This document shows positions 6,816 through 13,138 of a stretch of 13,138 nt of DNA, piece after piece. The stretch lies in assembly GCA_038244055.1 (NCBI GenBank), contig JBBRTW010000175.1, positions 1-13,138 of the forward strand. Reading direction: 5' to 3'. The translations under genes were made by a program, and so were the position numbers. The number at the start of each line of letters is the position of its first letter. Positions within the stretch are counted from its first letter, which is position 1. Source of the DNA: DASPKW01 sp038244055. Its GTDB lineage: Bacteria; Planctomycetota; Phycisphaerae; Tepidisphaerales; Tepidisphaeraceae. The notes under the pieces were generated by a model. That model did no database searches. It was not told where the DNA came from and saw only the letters and a list, made by a program, of their open reading frames with translations.

Positions 6816-7595
6816 ATGCGCGGACTGATCATTCTGCTGGCGGCGATCGCGTTATTCGCTGGAATTTCCTGCAAGCAAGCGCCTTCCGCGCCGCCGCCGC
6901 CGCCCCATCTGGACGAGGTGGCCCCCGATTTTCGGCTGATGGCAACCGACCTGGCGGAGGAGTTGCAGGCCGACCCCAAGGCGGCGGAGGACAAATACAA
7001 AGGCAAAGTGGTGGAAGCAACCGGAGTCTTCTTCACCTGGAATCTCGATGATGGCCAGGGTGGAAATCGACACGCCACCGATATCACCCTGTTGAGCAGC
7101 ACCGCCGAGGGCACCAAGCTTTTCTTCGAGCTCGACCGCAAGGTGATGGATCAGCGTTTTCTGATGCTCGATTACAACAGTTACATTACCATGAAGGGCC
7201 GCTACGCCGGCCGGCGCGAGGATGGCTCACTCCTCCTGCGCGGCGCGGTGCTGACGACTTCATTCGTCAAACTCGACAACCTCCCCGCGCGGCTGACCGT
7301 TACGCCCGGTGCCCTGGAGAATGCCTACCTGCATACCGATGACAGCGCCGAATTCAGGAAATACCAGGGACACCTAATCCAGCTCGATGGCGTCGTCCGC
7401 GGGATTGGCGACGGCGGCATGCTCCTGCTCGACAGCGGCGATCCGAAGCGGCCGGTGCGCTGCGATTTCGTCGATGATGCTCAGGCGAAGAGGCTCACGG
7501 CCGGCAGCCCTGTGAGGATCAAGGGAATCTGCTGCGGCTTTCTTTTTGGGATCGACGGGGTCAACCTCAAGAGATGTGCGATTGCGACGGAGTGA
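6816..7595 (+). CDS. Lipoprotein with two OB-fold (tRNA_anti-like) domains
   Basis: A 259-residue predicted lipoprotein. The signal peptide MRGLIILLAAIALFAGISC ends in a lipobox-like GISC with Cys19 as the probable lipidated residue, followed by a proline-rich tether. Two repeats of the tRNA_anti-like pattern follow: about residues 42-155 (ATDLAEELQADPKAAEDKYK, then GKVVEATGVF) and about 170-259 (KYQGHLIQLDGVV, later GSPVRIKGICCGF and LKRCAI). Such OB-fold lipoproteins occur widely, but their ligand is not established. A GGGGAGG Shine-Dalgarno about 20 bases upstream is distant; the ATG at 6816 is the only sensible start before the signal peptide. It lies 32 bp after the DUF1501 stop, so co-transcription is likely. 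A terminator-like hairpin follows at 7646. Confidence 0.8.
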   Translation: MRGLIILLAAIALFAGISCKQAPSAPPPPPHLDEVAPDFRLMATDLAEELQADPKAAEDKYKGKVVEATGVFFTWNLDDGQGGNRHATDITLLSSTAEGTKLFFELDRKVMDQRFLMLDYNSYITMKGRYAGRREDGSLLLRGAVLTTSFVKLDNLPARLTVTPGALENAYLHTDDSAEFRKYQGHLIQLDGVVRGIGDGGMLLLDSGDPKRPVRCDFVDDAQAKRLTAGSPVRIKGICCGFLFGIDGVNLKRCAIATE

Positions 7596-7645
7596 TGGAT
7601 TGCTCGGCGGAATCTCACCGCGAAAAAAGCAGTCGCGCTTCGGGC

Positions 7646-7674
7646 GGCCGGGCGATCCGGCCAGCAAGTTTTTT
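7646..7674 (+). terminator. Probable rho-independent terminator
   Basis: Stem GGCCGG (7646-7651) and CCGGCC (7657-7662) with loop GCGAT, then six T residues at 7669-7674 after a 6-base spacer. It is placed 50 bp past the lipoprotein stop. The spacer before the T-run is longer than ideal. Confidence 0.45.
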
Positions 7675-7738
7675 CGAAACGATCCCGGTTTAGACATCAA
7701 CGCATGGATACTTCGACCGGCGGCCCGGCTCCCGCAAC

Positions 7739-8365
7739 CTATTCAGGAGCTGGCGCTGCCCCATTGCGGCCGGGAAACGATGGGGGTGGGAAAACCACCC
7801 GAAAATAAATCTCCGACAGCGGCAACACGATATCGATCGCCGGGATGGGGGCGGCCGCATCGAGACCCTTGTACTCGCGCAAAAGCCACGAATGGTCGCC
7901 CTGCCGCTCGTACACTTCGACATGCGGAGAATCCTGCGCCACCAGTACATAGACTCTTAAAGACTCGAGCCGGCGGTAGTTTTCAGCCTTGAAACCGCGG
8001 TCGTACCGTTCGGTGGATTCGGAAAGCACTTCGAACACCACCGTTGGATTGGTCGCGGTCTCGATTCCGGAGTCATCTTCATCGTATTCAATTGGATCAC
8101 AGTAAACGCTGGCATCGGGATAGGTGCGCAAGCCGGTGGCCTTGATTTTCAGACGAAGATTCGACTCGTAGGGAGTGCAGGGCTTGCGCTTGAGAAGCTG
8201 GCGCACTTCGCCGACCACATTGGCGGAAATGAGGCTATGCAGAGTCGTGCCTCCCGACATGGCGAATATTTCGCCGTTGTAATACTCGCTCTTGTAGGTC
8301 GCGGCGCGCTCAAGAGCGTAGTACTCTGCTGGCGTGTAGCGTTTTACCGGTTGTGGCAGGCCCAT
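7739..8365 (-). CDS. Uma2 family (DUF820) PD-(D/E)XK nuclease-like protein
   Basis: A 208-residue protein of the Uma2/DUF820 family, which has a restriction-endonuclease-like fold. The expected motifs are present in order: the N-terminal YTPAEYYALE and YYNGEIFAMSGGT, PDASVYCDP with Asp84, and FEVLSESTERYDRGFKAENY with Glu112 and Lys126, ending in a YVLVAQD strand. These match the family's D...ExxS...K active-site pattern, so it is probably intact. The biological role of Uma2 proteins is not settled. The ATG at 8365 has GGAGGA almost adjacent; an in-frame GTG at 8389 would add eight residues and also has no good ribosome site. It begins 37 bp after the isopropylmalate dehydrogenase-like gene and may share its transcript. 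The family is most abundant in cyanobacteria, so transfer is possible. The proline-rich C-terminus after residue 190 looks unstructured. Confidence 0.9.
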   Translation of the reverse strand: MGLPQPVKRYTPAEYYALERAATYKSEYYNGEIFAMSGGTTLHSLISANVVGEVRQLLKRKPCTPYESNLRLKIKATGLRTYPDASVYCDPIEYDEDDSGIETATNPTVVFEVLSESTERYDRGFKAENYRRLESLRVYVLVAQDSPHVEVYERQGDHSWLLREYKGLDAAAPIPAIDIVLPLSEIYFRVVFPPPSFPGRNGAAPAPE

Positions 8366-8402
8366 AATCCTCCAGAATAGCCGCCTCACGCATCATCGTC
8401 CA

Positions 8403-9473
8403 CTACGCGCTTACCTTCGCCACGATCGCATCCCCCACCTGCCCCGTCGACGCCGTCCCGCCCAAATCCCGCGTGTGATTCTTCGGGTCCGCCACGACAT
8501 CCCGGCAGGCGGCGTTGATCGCCGCGGCGGCCTGAGGCTGGCCCAGGAAATCCAGCATCATCGCCACGCTCAGGAACGTCGCAATCGGGTTGGCGTAGCC
8601 CTTGCCCGCGATATCCGGCGCTGATCCATGCACCGGCTCAAACATGCTGGCGGCCTGTCTCGTCGGGTTGAGATTGCCGCTGGCGGCCATGCCCATGCCG
8701 CCCTGAATGGCCGCGCCCAGATCCGTGATGATGTCGCCGAACATGTTGGTGGTCACGATCACATCGTAAATCTTCGGCTTGGCGACCATGTACATGCAGC
8801 AGGCATCGACGTGGTGGTAGTCGGTTTCGAGGCCGGGATATTCCTTCTTCACATCCTCGAACGCGCGCATCCAGAGGTTGTGGGCGAAGCGCAGCACGTT
8901 GGTCTTGGCCACCAGCGTGACCTTTTTGCGGTTGTACTGTTTGGCGTACTCGAACGCGTATCGAATTGCCCGCTCGACGCCATGCCGCGTGGTGACTTCG
9001 ATCTGGTTGGCGACCTCGTGCGGCGTGTTCTTGTAGAGAAAGCCGCCGTTCTGGCAATAGAGGCCCTCGGTGTTCTCGCGGACGATGATCATGTCGATAT
9101 CATTGGGCCCGATATTTTTCAGCGGCGTCGGCACGCCCGGCAGCAGGCGCGTCGGCCTGAGGTTGATGTACTGATCGAGTTCGAAGCGCATCTTGAGGAG
9201 GATGTCGGTCTCGATCAGCCCCTGCGGGATTTTCGCGTTTCCGCGCGGATCGGCCCCCACCGCGCCAAAGAGAATCGCATCATGCGCCGCCAATTCCTTG
9301 AGGGCTGAATCGGGCAGCGTGATCCCCGTCTCCAGGTAATGCTCGGCGCCGAAGGGATAATCGGTTGTCGTATAGGTGAACCCGAATTTCTTCGAGGCCG
9401 CCTTGAGCACTTTGAGGCCTTCGGGGACGACTTCCTTGCCGACGCCGTCGCCGGGCATGACTGCGATTTTCAT
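8403..9473 (-). CDS. Isocitrate/isopropylmalate dehydrogenase family enzyme (probable LeuB)
   Basis: A 356-residue NAD-dependent beta-decarboxylating dehydrogenase, probably 3-isopropylmalate dehydrogenase of leucine synthesis, cytoplasmic. Seen: MPGDGVGKEVVPEGL at the N-terminus; substrate-binding arginines in LLKMRFELDQYINLRP; VRENTEGLY; the catalytic Tyr within the last of these and the Lys in VAKTNVLRF; metal-binding Asp residues in NMFGDIITDLG; and the nucleotide loop EPVHGSAPDIAGKGYANP. The VRENTEG form and the SMFEPVHGSAPD region resemble the archaeal-type LeuB, homoisocitrate, tartrate and D-malate dehydrogenases more than the classic bacterial LeuB (VRELTGG), so the substrate is not certain. 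No other leucine-pathway gene is nearby. The ATG at 9473 has a weak AGGACC upstream. The full length is normal for the family. Confidence 0.85.
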   Translation of the reverse strand: MKIAVMPGDGVGKEVVPEGLKVLKAASKKFGFTYTTTDYPFGAEHYLETGITLPDSALKELAAHDAILFGAVGADPRGNAKIPQGLIETDILLKMRFELDQYINLRPTRLLPGVPTPLKNIGPNDIDMIIVRENTEGLYCQNGGFLYKNTPHEVANQIEVTTRHGVERAIRYAFEYAKQYNRKKVTLVAKTNVLRFAHNLWMRAFEDVKKEYPGLETDYHHVDACCMYMVAKPKIYDVIVTTNMFGDIITDLGAAIQGGMGMAASGNLNPTRQAASMFEPVHGSAPDIAGKGYANPIATFLSVAMMLDFLGQPQAAAAINAACRDVVADPKNHTRDLGGTASTGQVGDAIVAKVSA

Positions 9474-9565
9474 GGTTCAGGTCCTTGGTAATTTGGGAAG
9501 GCAGACGATATCGATTGGCGGGAAGAAATAAAGGGGCAGGCGCAACAAGACCGGGTCAATGGCTG

Positions 9566-9571
9566 TATAAT
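9566..9571 (+). promoter_or_regulatory. Possible -10 element of the xisHI transcript
   Basis: A perfect TATAAT lies 20 bases before the xisH start. The hexamer 17 bases upstream (CAACAA) is a poor -35, so the promoter is tentative. A good AAGGAG ribosome site at 9577-9582 follows, which would leave only a short leader. Confidence 0.3.
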
Positions 9572-9591
9572 CCGAAAAGGAGTTTCGCTAA

Positions 9592-10011
9592 ATGCCCGCG
9601 AAGGATAAACATCATGATGCCGTCAAGCGAGCCCTTTTGAGGGACGGCTGGACCATCACGCACGATCCGTTGATACTCAAAATCGGCCGAAAGGATTTGT
9701 TCGTCGACCTCGGGGCCGAGCGATTGCTCGCCGCGGAACGAAAGGGAGAGAAGATCGCGGTTGAGGTGAAGAGCTTCGTGGGCGATTCTGAAATTAACGA
9801 CCTGGAGAAGGCATTGGGCCAGTTCGTTCTTTACAGCGAGATTCTCCTTCAACAGGAGCCCGATCGCCTGCTCTATCTTGCGATTCCCCGGCATGCGTGG
9901 GATGAACTGTTCGAAGATGAGCCGATCGGCAAGCTGTTGCTCGCTAGCCGGAGAGTCAGGCTGGCCGTCTACGACGACAAGGAAGAGGTCATTGTAAAAT
10001 GGAAAAGCTGA
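9592..10011 (+). CDS. xisH: XisH family protein (PD-(D/E)XK nuclease-like)
   Basis: A complete 139-residue XisH, named after the factor controlling excision of the cyanobacterial fdxN element. Typical features: MPAKDKHHDAVKRALLRDGW at the start; a nuclease-like core with Asp39 (VDLGAE) and EVK at 58-60, matching a D...ExK active site; Gln77 in GQFVLYSEIL; and LYLAIPRHAW. XisH structures show a restriction-endonuclease-like fold, so a nuclease or nucleic-acid-binding role is plausible but unproven. The start is well supported: AAGGAG at 9577-9582, 9 bases before the ATG. It overlaps xisI by 13 bp, so translation is probably coupled. No fdxN-like element, recombinase or att site is visible, so an excision role here should not be assumed. 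Confidence 0.92.
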   Translation: MPAKDKHHDAVKRALLRDGWTITHDPLILKIGRKDLFVDLGAERLLAAERKGEKIAVEVKSFVGDSEINDLEKALGQFVLYSEILLQQEPDRLLYLAIPRHAWDELFEDEPIGKLLLASRRVRLAVYDDKEEVIVKWKS

Positions 10012-10331
10012 AAACCTATCGCGAGATCGTCAAACAGGTCATTCTGGATTACGCGAAATTCCCGTATGCCTACGGCGACCTTCACCGCCAGACTGTCTTC
10101 GATCTTGCAAACGATCATTATCTTCTGATGACGATTGGGTGGGACCCGAAGCGGGTACATGGATGCCTGGTTCATATCGACATCATCGATGGCAAGTGCT
10201 GGATTCAGCGGGATGGCACGGAAGATGGCATGGCCAAGGACCTTGAGGCCGGCGGAATTCCAAAGTCGGATATCGTCCTGGCGTTCAAGCCCGTCGATAT
10301 TCGGCCGCTGACCGGCTACGCCGTGGCTTAA
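9999..10331 (+). CDS. xisI: XisI family protein
   Basis: A complete 110-residue XisI, the constant partner of XisH. Family signature residues are all present: YREIVKQVILDYAKFP, QTVFDLANDHYLLMTIGW, RVHGCLVHIDIIDGKCWIQ, DGTEDGMAKDLEAGGIPKSD and a C-terminal GYAVA. It is small, cytoplasmic and has no catalytic motif, so it could be a regulator or inhibitor of XisH, an inference from the fixed gene pairing. The start overlaps the end of xisH by 13 bp and has AGAGG at 9984-9988. A terminator-like hairpin lies about 90 bp after the stop, suggesting that xisHI forms a two-gene operon. Confidence 0.92.
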   Translation: MEKLKTYREIVKQVILDYAKFPYAYGDLHRQTVFDLANDHYLLMTIGWDPKRVHGCLVHIDIIDGKCWIQRDGTEDGMAKDLEAGGIPKSDIVLAFKPVDIRPLTGYAVA

Positions 10332-10421
10332 TCTCTTTGCATTTGAGTTTTTTTTCCGGTCTGCCTCCGTCACCCGGCTGCCATGATGCCGCGCAGGATT
10401 TTCGCAATTCAGTCATCGCTT

Positions 10422-10449
10422 CGGCCCCACATCATTCGTGGGGCCGTTT
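10422..10449 (+). terminator. Probable terminator of xisHI
   Basis: A perfect 9-bp stem CGGCCCCAC (10422-10430) and GTGGGGCCG (10438-10446) with a 7-nt loop, followed only by TTTC. The stem is strong but the T-run is short, so it might also be a transcription barrier insulating the regulator downstream. Confidence 0.45.
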
Positions 10450-10481
10450 CATTGACCGATATAATCAAATCAAAAACCCCC

Positions 10482-10510
10482 TTGACAAATCCAAACACCT
10501 GTTTTAATCT
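10482..10510 (+). promoter_or_regulatory. Promoter of the TetR gene
   Basis: A consensus -35 TTGACA at 10482-10487, then 17 bases, then TAATCT at 10505-10510. An alternative -10, TTTAAT at 10503-10508, has a better hexamer but 15-base spacing. This is the clearest sigma70-type promoter in the window, 26 bases before the chosen start codon. Confidence 0.6.
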
Positions 10511-10530
10511 TCGAATTCAAACAGCCGTTT
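10493..10530. promoter_or_regulatory. Two candidate operators of form AAAC-N4-GTTT
   Basis: AAACACCTGTTT (10493-10504) lies inside the promoter spacer and AAACAGCCGTTT (10519-10530) between promoter and start codon. Both share AAAC-N4-GTTT and are flanked by C on the left, with centres 26 bp apart. Binding of the adjacent TetR protein would block its own promoter; this is inference. Confidence 0.45.
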
Positions 10531-10535
10531 CATCC

Positions 10536-11225
10536 ATGGCCATCCCCCCCGCGCCCATCCTCCCCGACAAGACCCGCCAGCGCCTCATCGAGGCCGCCGG
10601 CGAGATCTTCGCCGATCAGGGTTTCCACCGCGCCACCGTCCGCGATATCTGCGCCCGCGCCGGCGCTAACATCGCCGCCGTCAACTATTACTTCGGCGAC
10701 AAGCAATCCCTCTACGCCCACGCCCTCCGCTATGCCCACGCCTGCGCCTTCGCCAAATACCCCGCCGATATGGGCCTGCCCGCCTCCGCCACCCCGCAGG
10801 CCAAGCTCGAGGCCTTCATCCGATCCTTCCTCCTCCGCCTGCTCGATGCGGGCCGGCCCGCCTGGCATGCCCGCCTGATGACCCGCGAACTGGCCGAGCC
10901 CACCCCCGCCCTCGATGTGCTGGTCAACGAGCAGATCCGCCCCAATTTCCTCGCCCTCAACCAGATCATCCGCGACCTCCTCGGCCCCGCCGCCTCCGAA
11001 TCCACCCTCCGCATGACCAACTCCTCGGTCATCGGCCAGTGCCTCTTCTACCACTTCGGCGCTCCCATCTCCTCCCGCCTCATGCCCGGCCACCCCCACA
11101 CCACCGCCGATGTCCCCGCCCTCTCCGCCCACATCACCTCCCTCACCCTCGCCGGCATCAAACAAATGGCCAAAGAGATTGAACCACGAAGGGCGCGAAA
11201 AACACGAAGAAGAAAAGAGGTTTAA
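10536..11225 (+). CDS. TetR/AcrR family regulator with CecR-type C-terminal domain
   Basis: A 229-residue DNA-binding repressor. The TetR N-terminal domain spans about residues 13-60 (TRQRLIEAAGEIFADQGF, helix-turn-helix TVRDICARAGANIAAVNYYF at 34-53). Residues about 80-200 fit the CecR/DUF1956 ligand-binding domain of E. coli YbiH, including the AWHARLMTRELAEPTPALD segment. CecR controls the ybhGFSR exporter, and here an ABC exporter also follows, so local control is likely. Start chosen at ATG 10536, just before the HTH domain and after the promoter; a longer frame from 10383 would run through the terminator and promoter and adds non-homologous sequence. The last 15 residues (from Ile215, basic RKTRRRKEV end) are encoded by a dispersed repeat, which probably replaced the original C-terminus. 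Confidence 0.88.
   Translation: MAIPPAPILPDKTRQRLIEAAGEIFADQGFHRATVRDICARAGANIAAVNYYFGDKQSLYAHALRYAHACAFAKYPADMGLPASATPQAKLEAFIRSFLLRLLDAGRPAWHARLMTRELAEPTPALDVLVNEQIRPNFLALNQIIRDLLGPAASESTLRMTNSSVIGQCLFYHFGAPISSRLMPGHPHTTADVPALSAHITSLTLAGIKQMAKEIEPRRARKTRRRKEV
11179..11217 (+). repeat. GAACCACGAAGG-type dispersed repeat, copy 1
   Basis: Begins TTGAACCACGAAGG and ends ACACGAAGAAGAAAAG. It overlaps the 3' end of the TetR gene. A near-identical direct copy lies at 12526-12564 and an inverted relative at 11328-11365. Confidence 0.8.
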
Positions 11226-11370
11226 ATGCTTCACGAAACAATCCATCTTCTGCGACAGCAACGCCTTTTTCTTTTCTTTGAATTCTCTGCGCCCTCTGCG
11301 TCTCCGCGGTGATCTGTTTTGAATTCGTCGTGCCCTTCGTGCCCTTCGTGCCCTTCGTGGTTAAACACCC
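11226..11370. repeat. Repeat module between regulator and permease
   Basis: The spacer is mostly repeat DNA. It holds a CTCTGCG-rich segment (11285-11310), then three exact tandem copies of TGCCCTTCG (11331-11357) that end in TCGTGGTTAA. The latter is the reverse complement of the start of the repeat at 11179, so 11179-11365 is bounded by inverted relatives. No promoter for the permease is evident within it. Confidence 0.75.
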
Positions 11371-12525
11371 ATGAACTCCATCGCCATCAAAATGCTCATC
11401 GGCGACAAGGCCAAGTACATCGGCATCGTCATGGGCATCACCTTCGCGTCCCTGCTGATCACCCAGCAACTCGCGATTTTCTTCGGCCTGCTCTCGCGCA
11501 CCTACGGCGCGGTCTCCGATCTCGGCCTGCCCGATATCTGGGTCATGGACCCCAAGGTGCAGTTCATCGATGACATCAAACCCCTCCAGGACACCACCCT
11601 CTTCCGCGTCCGCGGCATCGATGGGATCGACTGGGCCGTCCCCCTCTACAAGGGCCTGATCAAAGCCCGCCTCGATTCCGGCGAATTCCAGACCTGCAAC
11701 GTCTTCGGCATCGATGATGCCACGCTCATCGGCGGCCCGCCCGAGATGCTCCAGGGAAACCTGGCCGACCTCCGCCGCGCCGATGGGGTATTGGTCGATG
11801 ATGTCGGCGCGGCCACCAAGCTCGCCCGCATCAACAAAGACGGCAGCCGCACGCCACTCAAAATCGGCGATACCCTCGAACTCAATGACAACCGCGCCAT
11901 CGTCGTCGGCATCTGCCGGGTCTCGCGCACCTTCCAGTCCCAGCCGGTCATCTACACCACCTACACCCGCGCCACCCGCTTCGCCCCCAAAGAGCGCAAG
12001 CTCCTGAGCTTCGTCCTCGTCAAAGCCAGGCCCGGCGTGTCGCAGGCCGAGTTGTGCGAGCGCATCCACGCCTCCACCGGCCTGCTGGCGCTCACCGGCG
12101 AGCAGTTCAAGGAAAAGACCGTCTGGTACTTCATGAAGTACACCGGCATCCCCATCAACTTCGGCATCGCCGTCGCCCTCGGTTTCATCGTCGGCACCGC
12201 CATCGCCGGCCAGACTTTCTACAACTTCACGCTCGACAACCTCCGCCATTTCGGCGCCCTCAAGGCCATGGGCGCGGGTAACGCCATGCTCCTGCGCATG
12301 ATCCTCCTGCAGGGTATGGTCGTCGGCCTGGTCGGCTACGGTTTGGGCGTCGGCGCGGCCGCCCTGATCGGCTGGAGCGCCCGCAATTCCGAACTGGCGT
12401 TCAAGCTGCCCTTCGAGCTTCTGCTCTTCACCGGCTTCGCGGTCACGCTCATCTGCGTTTTCGCATCCCTCATCAGCATCCGTAAAGTCATGAAGCTCGA
12501 GCCGGCGATTGTGTTCAAAGGCTGA
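11371..12525 (+). CDS. ABC transporter permease, DevC/FtsX-like
   Basis: A 384-residue inner-membrane permease of the FtsX/MacB type, closest in plan to DevC. Topology by hydrophobicity: TM1 about 17-40, a large periplasmic region about 45-255 (MacB core-like), TM2 about 262-282, TM3 about 307-335, TM4 about 348-370, with the FtsX-domain sequence NLRHFGALKAMGAGN before TM3 and a C-terminal KLEPAIVFKG typical of the family. It should pair with the ATPase that begins 85 bp downstream to export or extract a substrate; DevC-type systems normally also need an HlyD-like adaptor, not seen here. The start ATG follows a repeat with no Shine-Dalgarno. Upstream TetR on the same strand suggests regulation. 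The substrate is unknown. Confidence 0.9.
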   Translation: MNSIAIKMLIGDKAKYIGIVMGITFASLLITQQLAIFFGLLSRTYGAVSDLGLPDIWVMDPKVQFIDDIKPLQDTTLFRVRGIDGIDWAVPLYKGLIKARLDSGEFQTCNVFGIDDATLIGGPPEMLQGNLADLRRADGVLVDDVGAATKLARINKDGSRTPLKIGDTLELNDNRAIVVGICRVSRTFQSQPVIYTTYTRATRFAPKERKLLSFVLVKARPGVSQAELCERIHASTGLLALTGEQFKEKTVWYFMKYTGIPINFGIAVALGFIVGTAIAGQTFYNFTLDNLRHFGALKAMGAGNAMLLRMILLQGMVVGLVGYGLGVGAAALIGWSARNSELAFKLPFELLLFTGFAVTLICVFASLISIRKVMKLEPAIVFKG

Positions 12526-12564
12526 TTGAACCACGAACGACGCGAAGGGCACGAAGAAGAAAGT
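12526..12564 (+). repeat. GAACCACGAA-type dispersed repeat, copy 2
   Basis: Begins TTGAACCACGAACGACGCG and ends CACGAAGAAGAAAG, a near-identical direct copy of 11179-11217. It starts on the base after the permease stop codon, so the two copies bracket the permease gene. Confidence 0.8.
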
Positions 12565-12610
12565 TGGATTTGCGGCATTTGCTGGCGTAATGATTGCAAG
12601 GCGATTTGAT

Positions 12611-13138
12611 ATGAGTGCGAATGTCCTCCCCTATTCATCCATGAAGCCCCGGGAAGAAATTCCCGAGAATGTGGCCGTCCATTGCCGCAATGTGGTCAAG
12701 ACTTACGGCTATGGTTCCTCGGCCGTCGTCGCGCTGCGCGGCATCGATCTGGATGTGTTCAAGGGCGAGCTCATGATGCTGGTCGGGCCATCGGGCTGCG
12801 GCAAGACGACGCTCATCTCCGTCATCGCCGGAATCCTCGATCAGGACAGCGGCGATTGCCGGGTCCTCGGGCAGGATTTGCTGGCCATGAGCGGGCGCGA
12901 CAAGACTGCTTTCCGCGGGCGGAATGTCGGATTCGTCTTCCAGGCCTTCAACCTCCTGCCGACGCTCACCGCCGCCGAAAATGCCTCGGTCCCCCTGCTC
13001 ATCGGCGGCATGAATCGCAAACTCGCACTCCAGCGCGCCAGGGAAATGCTCGCCCGCGTCGGCCTCGGCGATCGCGGCCATTCCCTCCCCAGCCAGCTCT
13101 CCGGCGGCCAGCAACAGCGCGTCGCCATCGCCCGCGCC
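12611..13138 (+). CDS. ABC transporter ATP-binding protein (partial, cut by right edge)
   Basis: The frame is open to the last base, giving 176 residues of an ABC ATPase. Seen: Walker A GPSGCGKTT (59-67), Q-loop FQAFNLLP (Gln111) and signature LSGGQQQR (163-170) followed by VAIARA. Walker B and the H-loop lie beyond the edge. It resembles the DevA/LolD/MacB group that serves FtsX-type permeases. The ATG at 12611 has AAGG 9 bases upstream; a second in-frame ATG at 12641 is possible, since the first about 20 residues are not conserved in the family. It follows the permease gene by 85 bp, most of it repeat DNA, and the two almost certainly form one exporter. Confidence 0.93.
   Translation, partial: MSANVLPYSSMKPREEIPENVAVHCRNVVKTYGYGSSAVVALRGIDLDVFKGELMMLVGPSGCGKTTLISVIAGILDQDSGDCRVLGQDLLAMSGRDKTAFRGRNVGFVFQAFNLLPTLTAAENASVPLLIGGMNRKLALQRAREMLARVGLGDRGHSLPSQLSGGQQQRVAIARA

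Noticed and set aside
9592..10331. xisHI as evidence of an excisable fdxN-type element
   Set aside because: No recombinase, direct-repeat att sites or interrupted gene is visible in the window.
10460..10465. TATAAT upstream of the TetR gene as a promoter
   Set aside because: No -35 at a suitable distance; the TTGACA at 10482 is a better anchor.
10383..10535. N-terminal extension of the TetR protein
   Set aside because: The stretch contains a terminator-like hairpin, a promoter and operator candidates, and adds sequence foreign to the family.
11158..12552. Minus-strand open frame of 464 residues
   Set aside because: It is the Gly/Asp/Glu/Ala-rich complement of the permease gene and repeats, with no family features.

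Overview
The window looks like a high-GC chromosomal segment from a Planctomycetota-type bacterium, possibly the Phycisphaerae side of the phylum. This rests on gene content. A c-type cytochrome-like PSC1/DUF1549/DUF1553 protein is followed by a Tat-exported DUF1501 protein, a pair greatly expanded in Planctomycetota and also common in Verrucomicrobiota. Shine-Dalgarno sequences are often weak or absent, and the gaps between genes are rich in short palindromic and tandem repeats. The phylum assignment is an inference.

Layout. (1) 1-477, minus strand: N-terminal part of an unrecognised protein running off the left edge. (2) 575-829: a degenerate array of twelve 21-bp units next to a minus-strand orphan gene (803-1372). 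(3) 1373-1879: no gene, but a dense set of palindromes and repeats. (4) 1880-7595, plus strand: three exported or surface genes, namely the large PSC1/DUF1549/DUF1553 protein, the DUF1501 protein and a lipoprotein with two probable OB-fold domains, followed by a terminator-like hairpin. (5) 7739-9473, minus strand: an isopropylmalate dehydrogenase-family enzyme with a Uma2-family nuclease-like gene 37 bp downstream. (6) 9592-10331, plus strand: an overlapping xisH-xisI pair, then a terminator-like hairpin. (7) 10536-13138, plus strand: a CecR-type TetR regulator, a DevC/FtsX-like ABC permease and its ATPase, cut by the right edge.

How the genes may work together. The PSC1/DUF1549/DUF1553 and DUF1501 proteins probably form one exported module, with the lipoprotein possibly co-transcribed. 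The TetR gene and the ABC genes resemble regulator-controlled efflux loci of the ybhGFSR/devBCA type, but no HlyD-like periplasmic adaptor is seen in the window. XisH and XisI are best known from cyanobacteria; here they are complete and have no recognisable excisable element beside them.

The main structural theme is repeats. Short repeats sit between genes and also inside coding sequences: three lie in-frame in the DUF1549/DUF1553 gene, one in the DUF1501 gene, and one forms the basic C-terminal tail of the TetR protein. No RNA gene, CRISPR array or complete transposon was recognised. The best candidates for something undescribed are the 21-bp array with its neighbouring orphan gene, the xisHI pair, and two matching operator candidates in front of the TetR gene.
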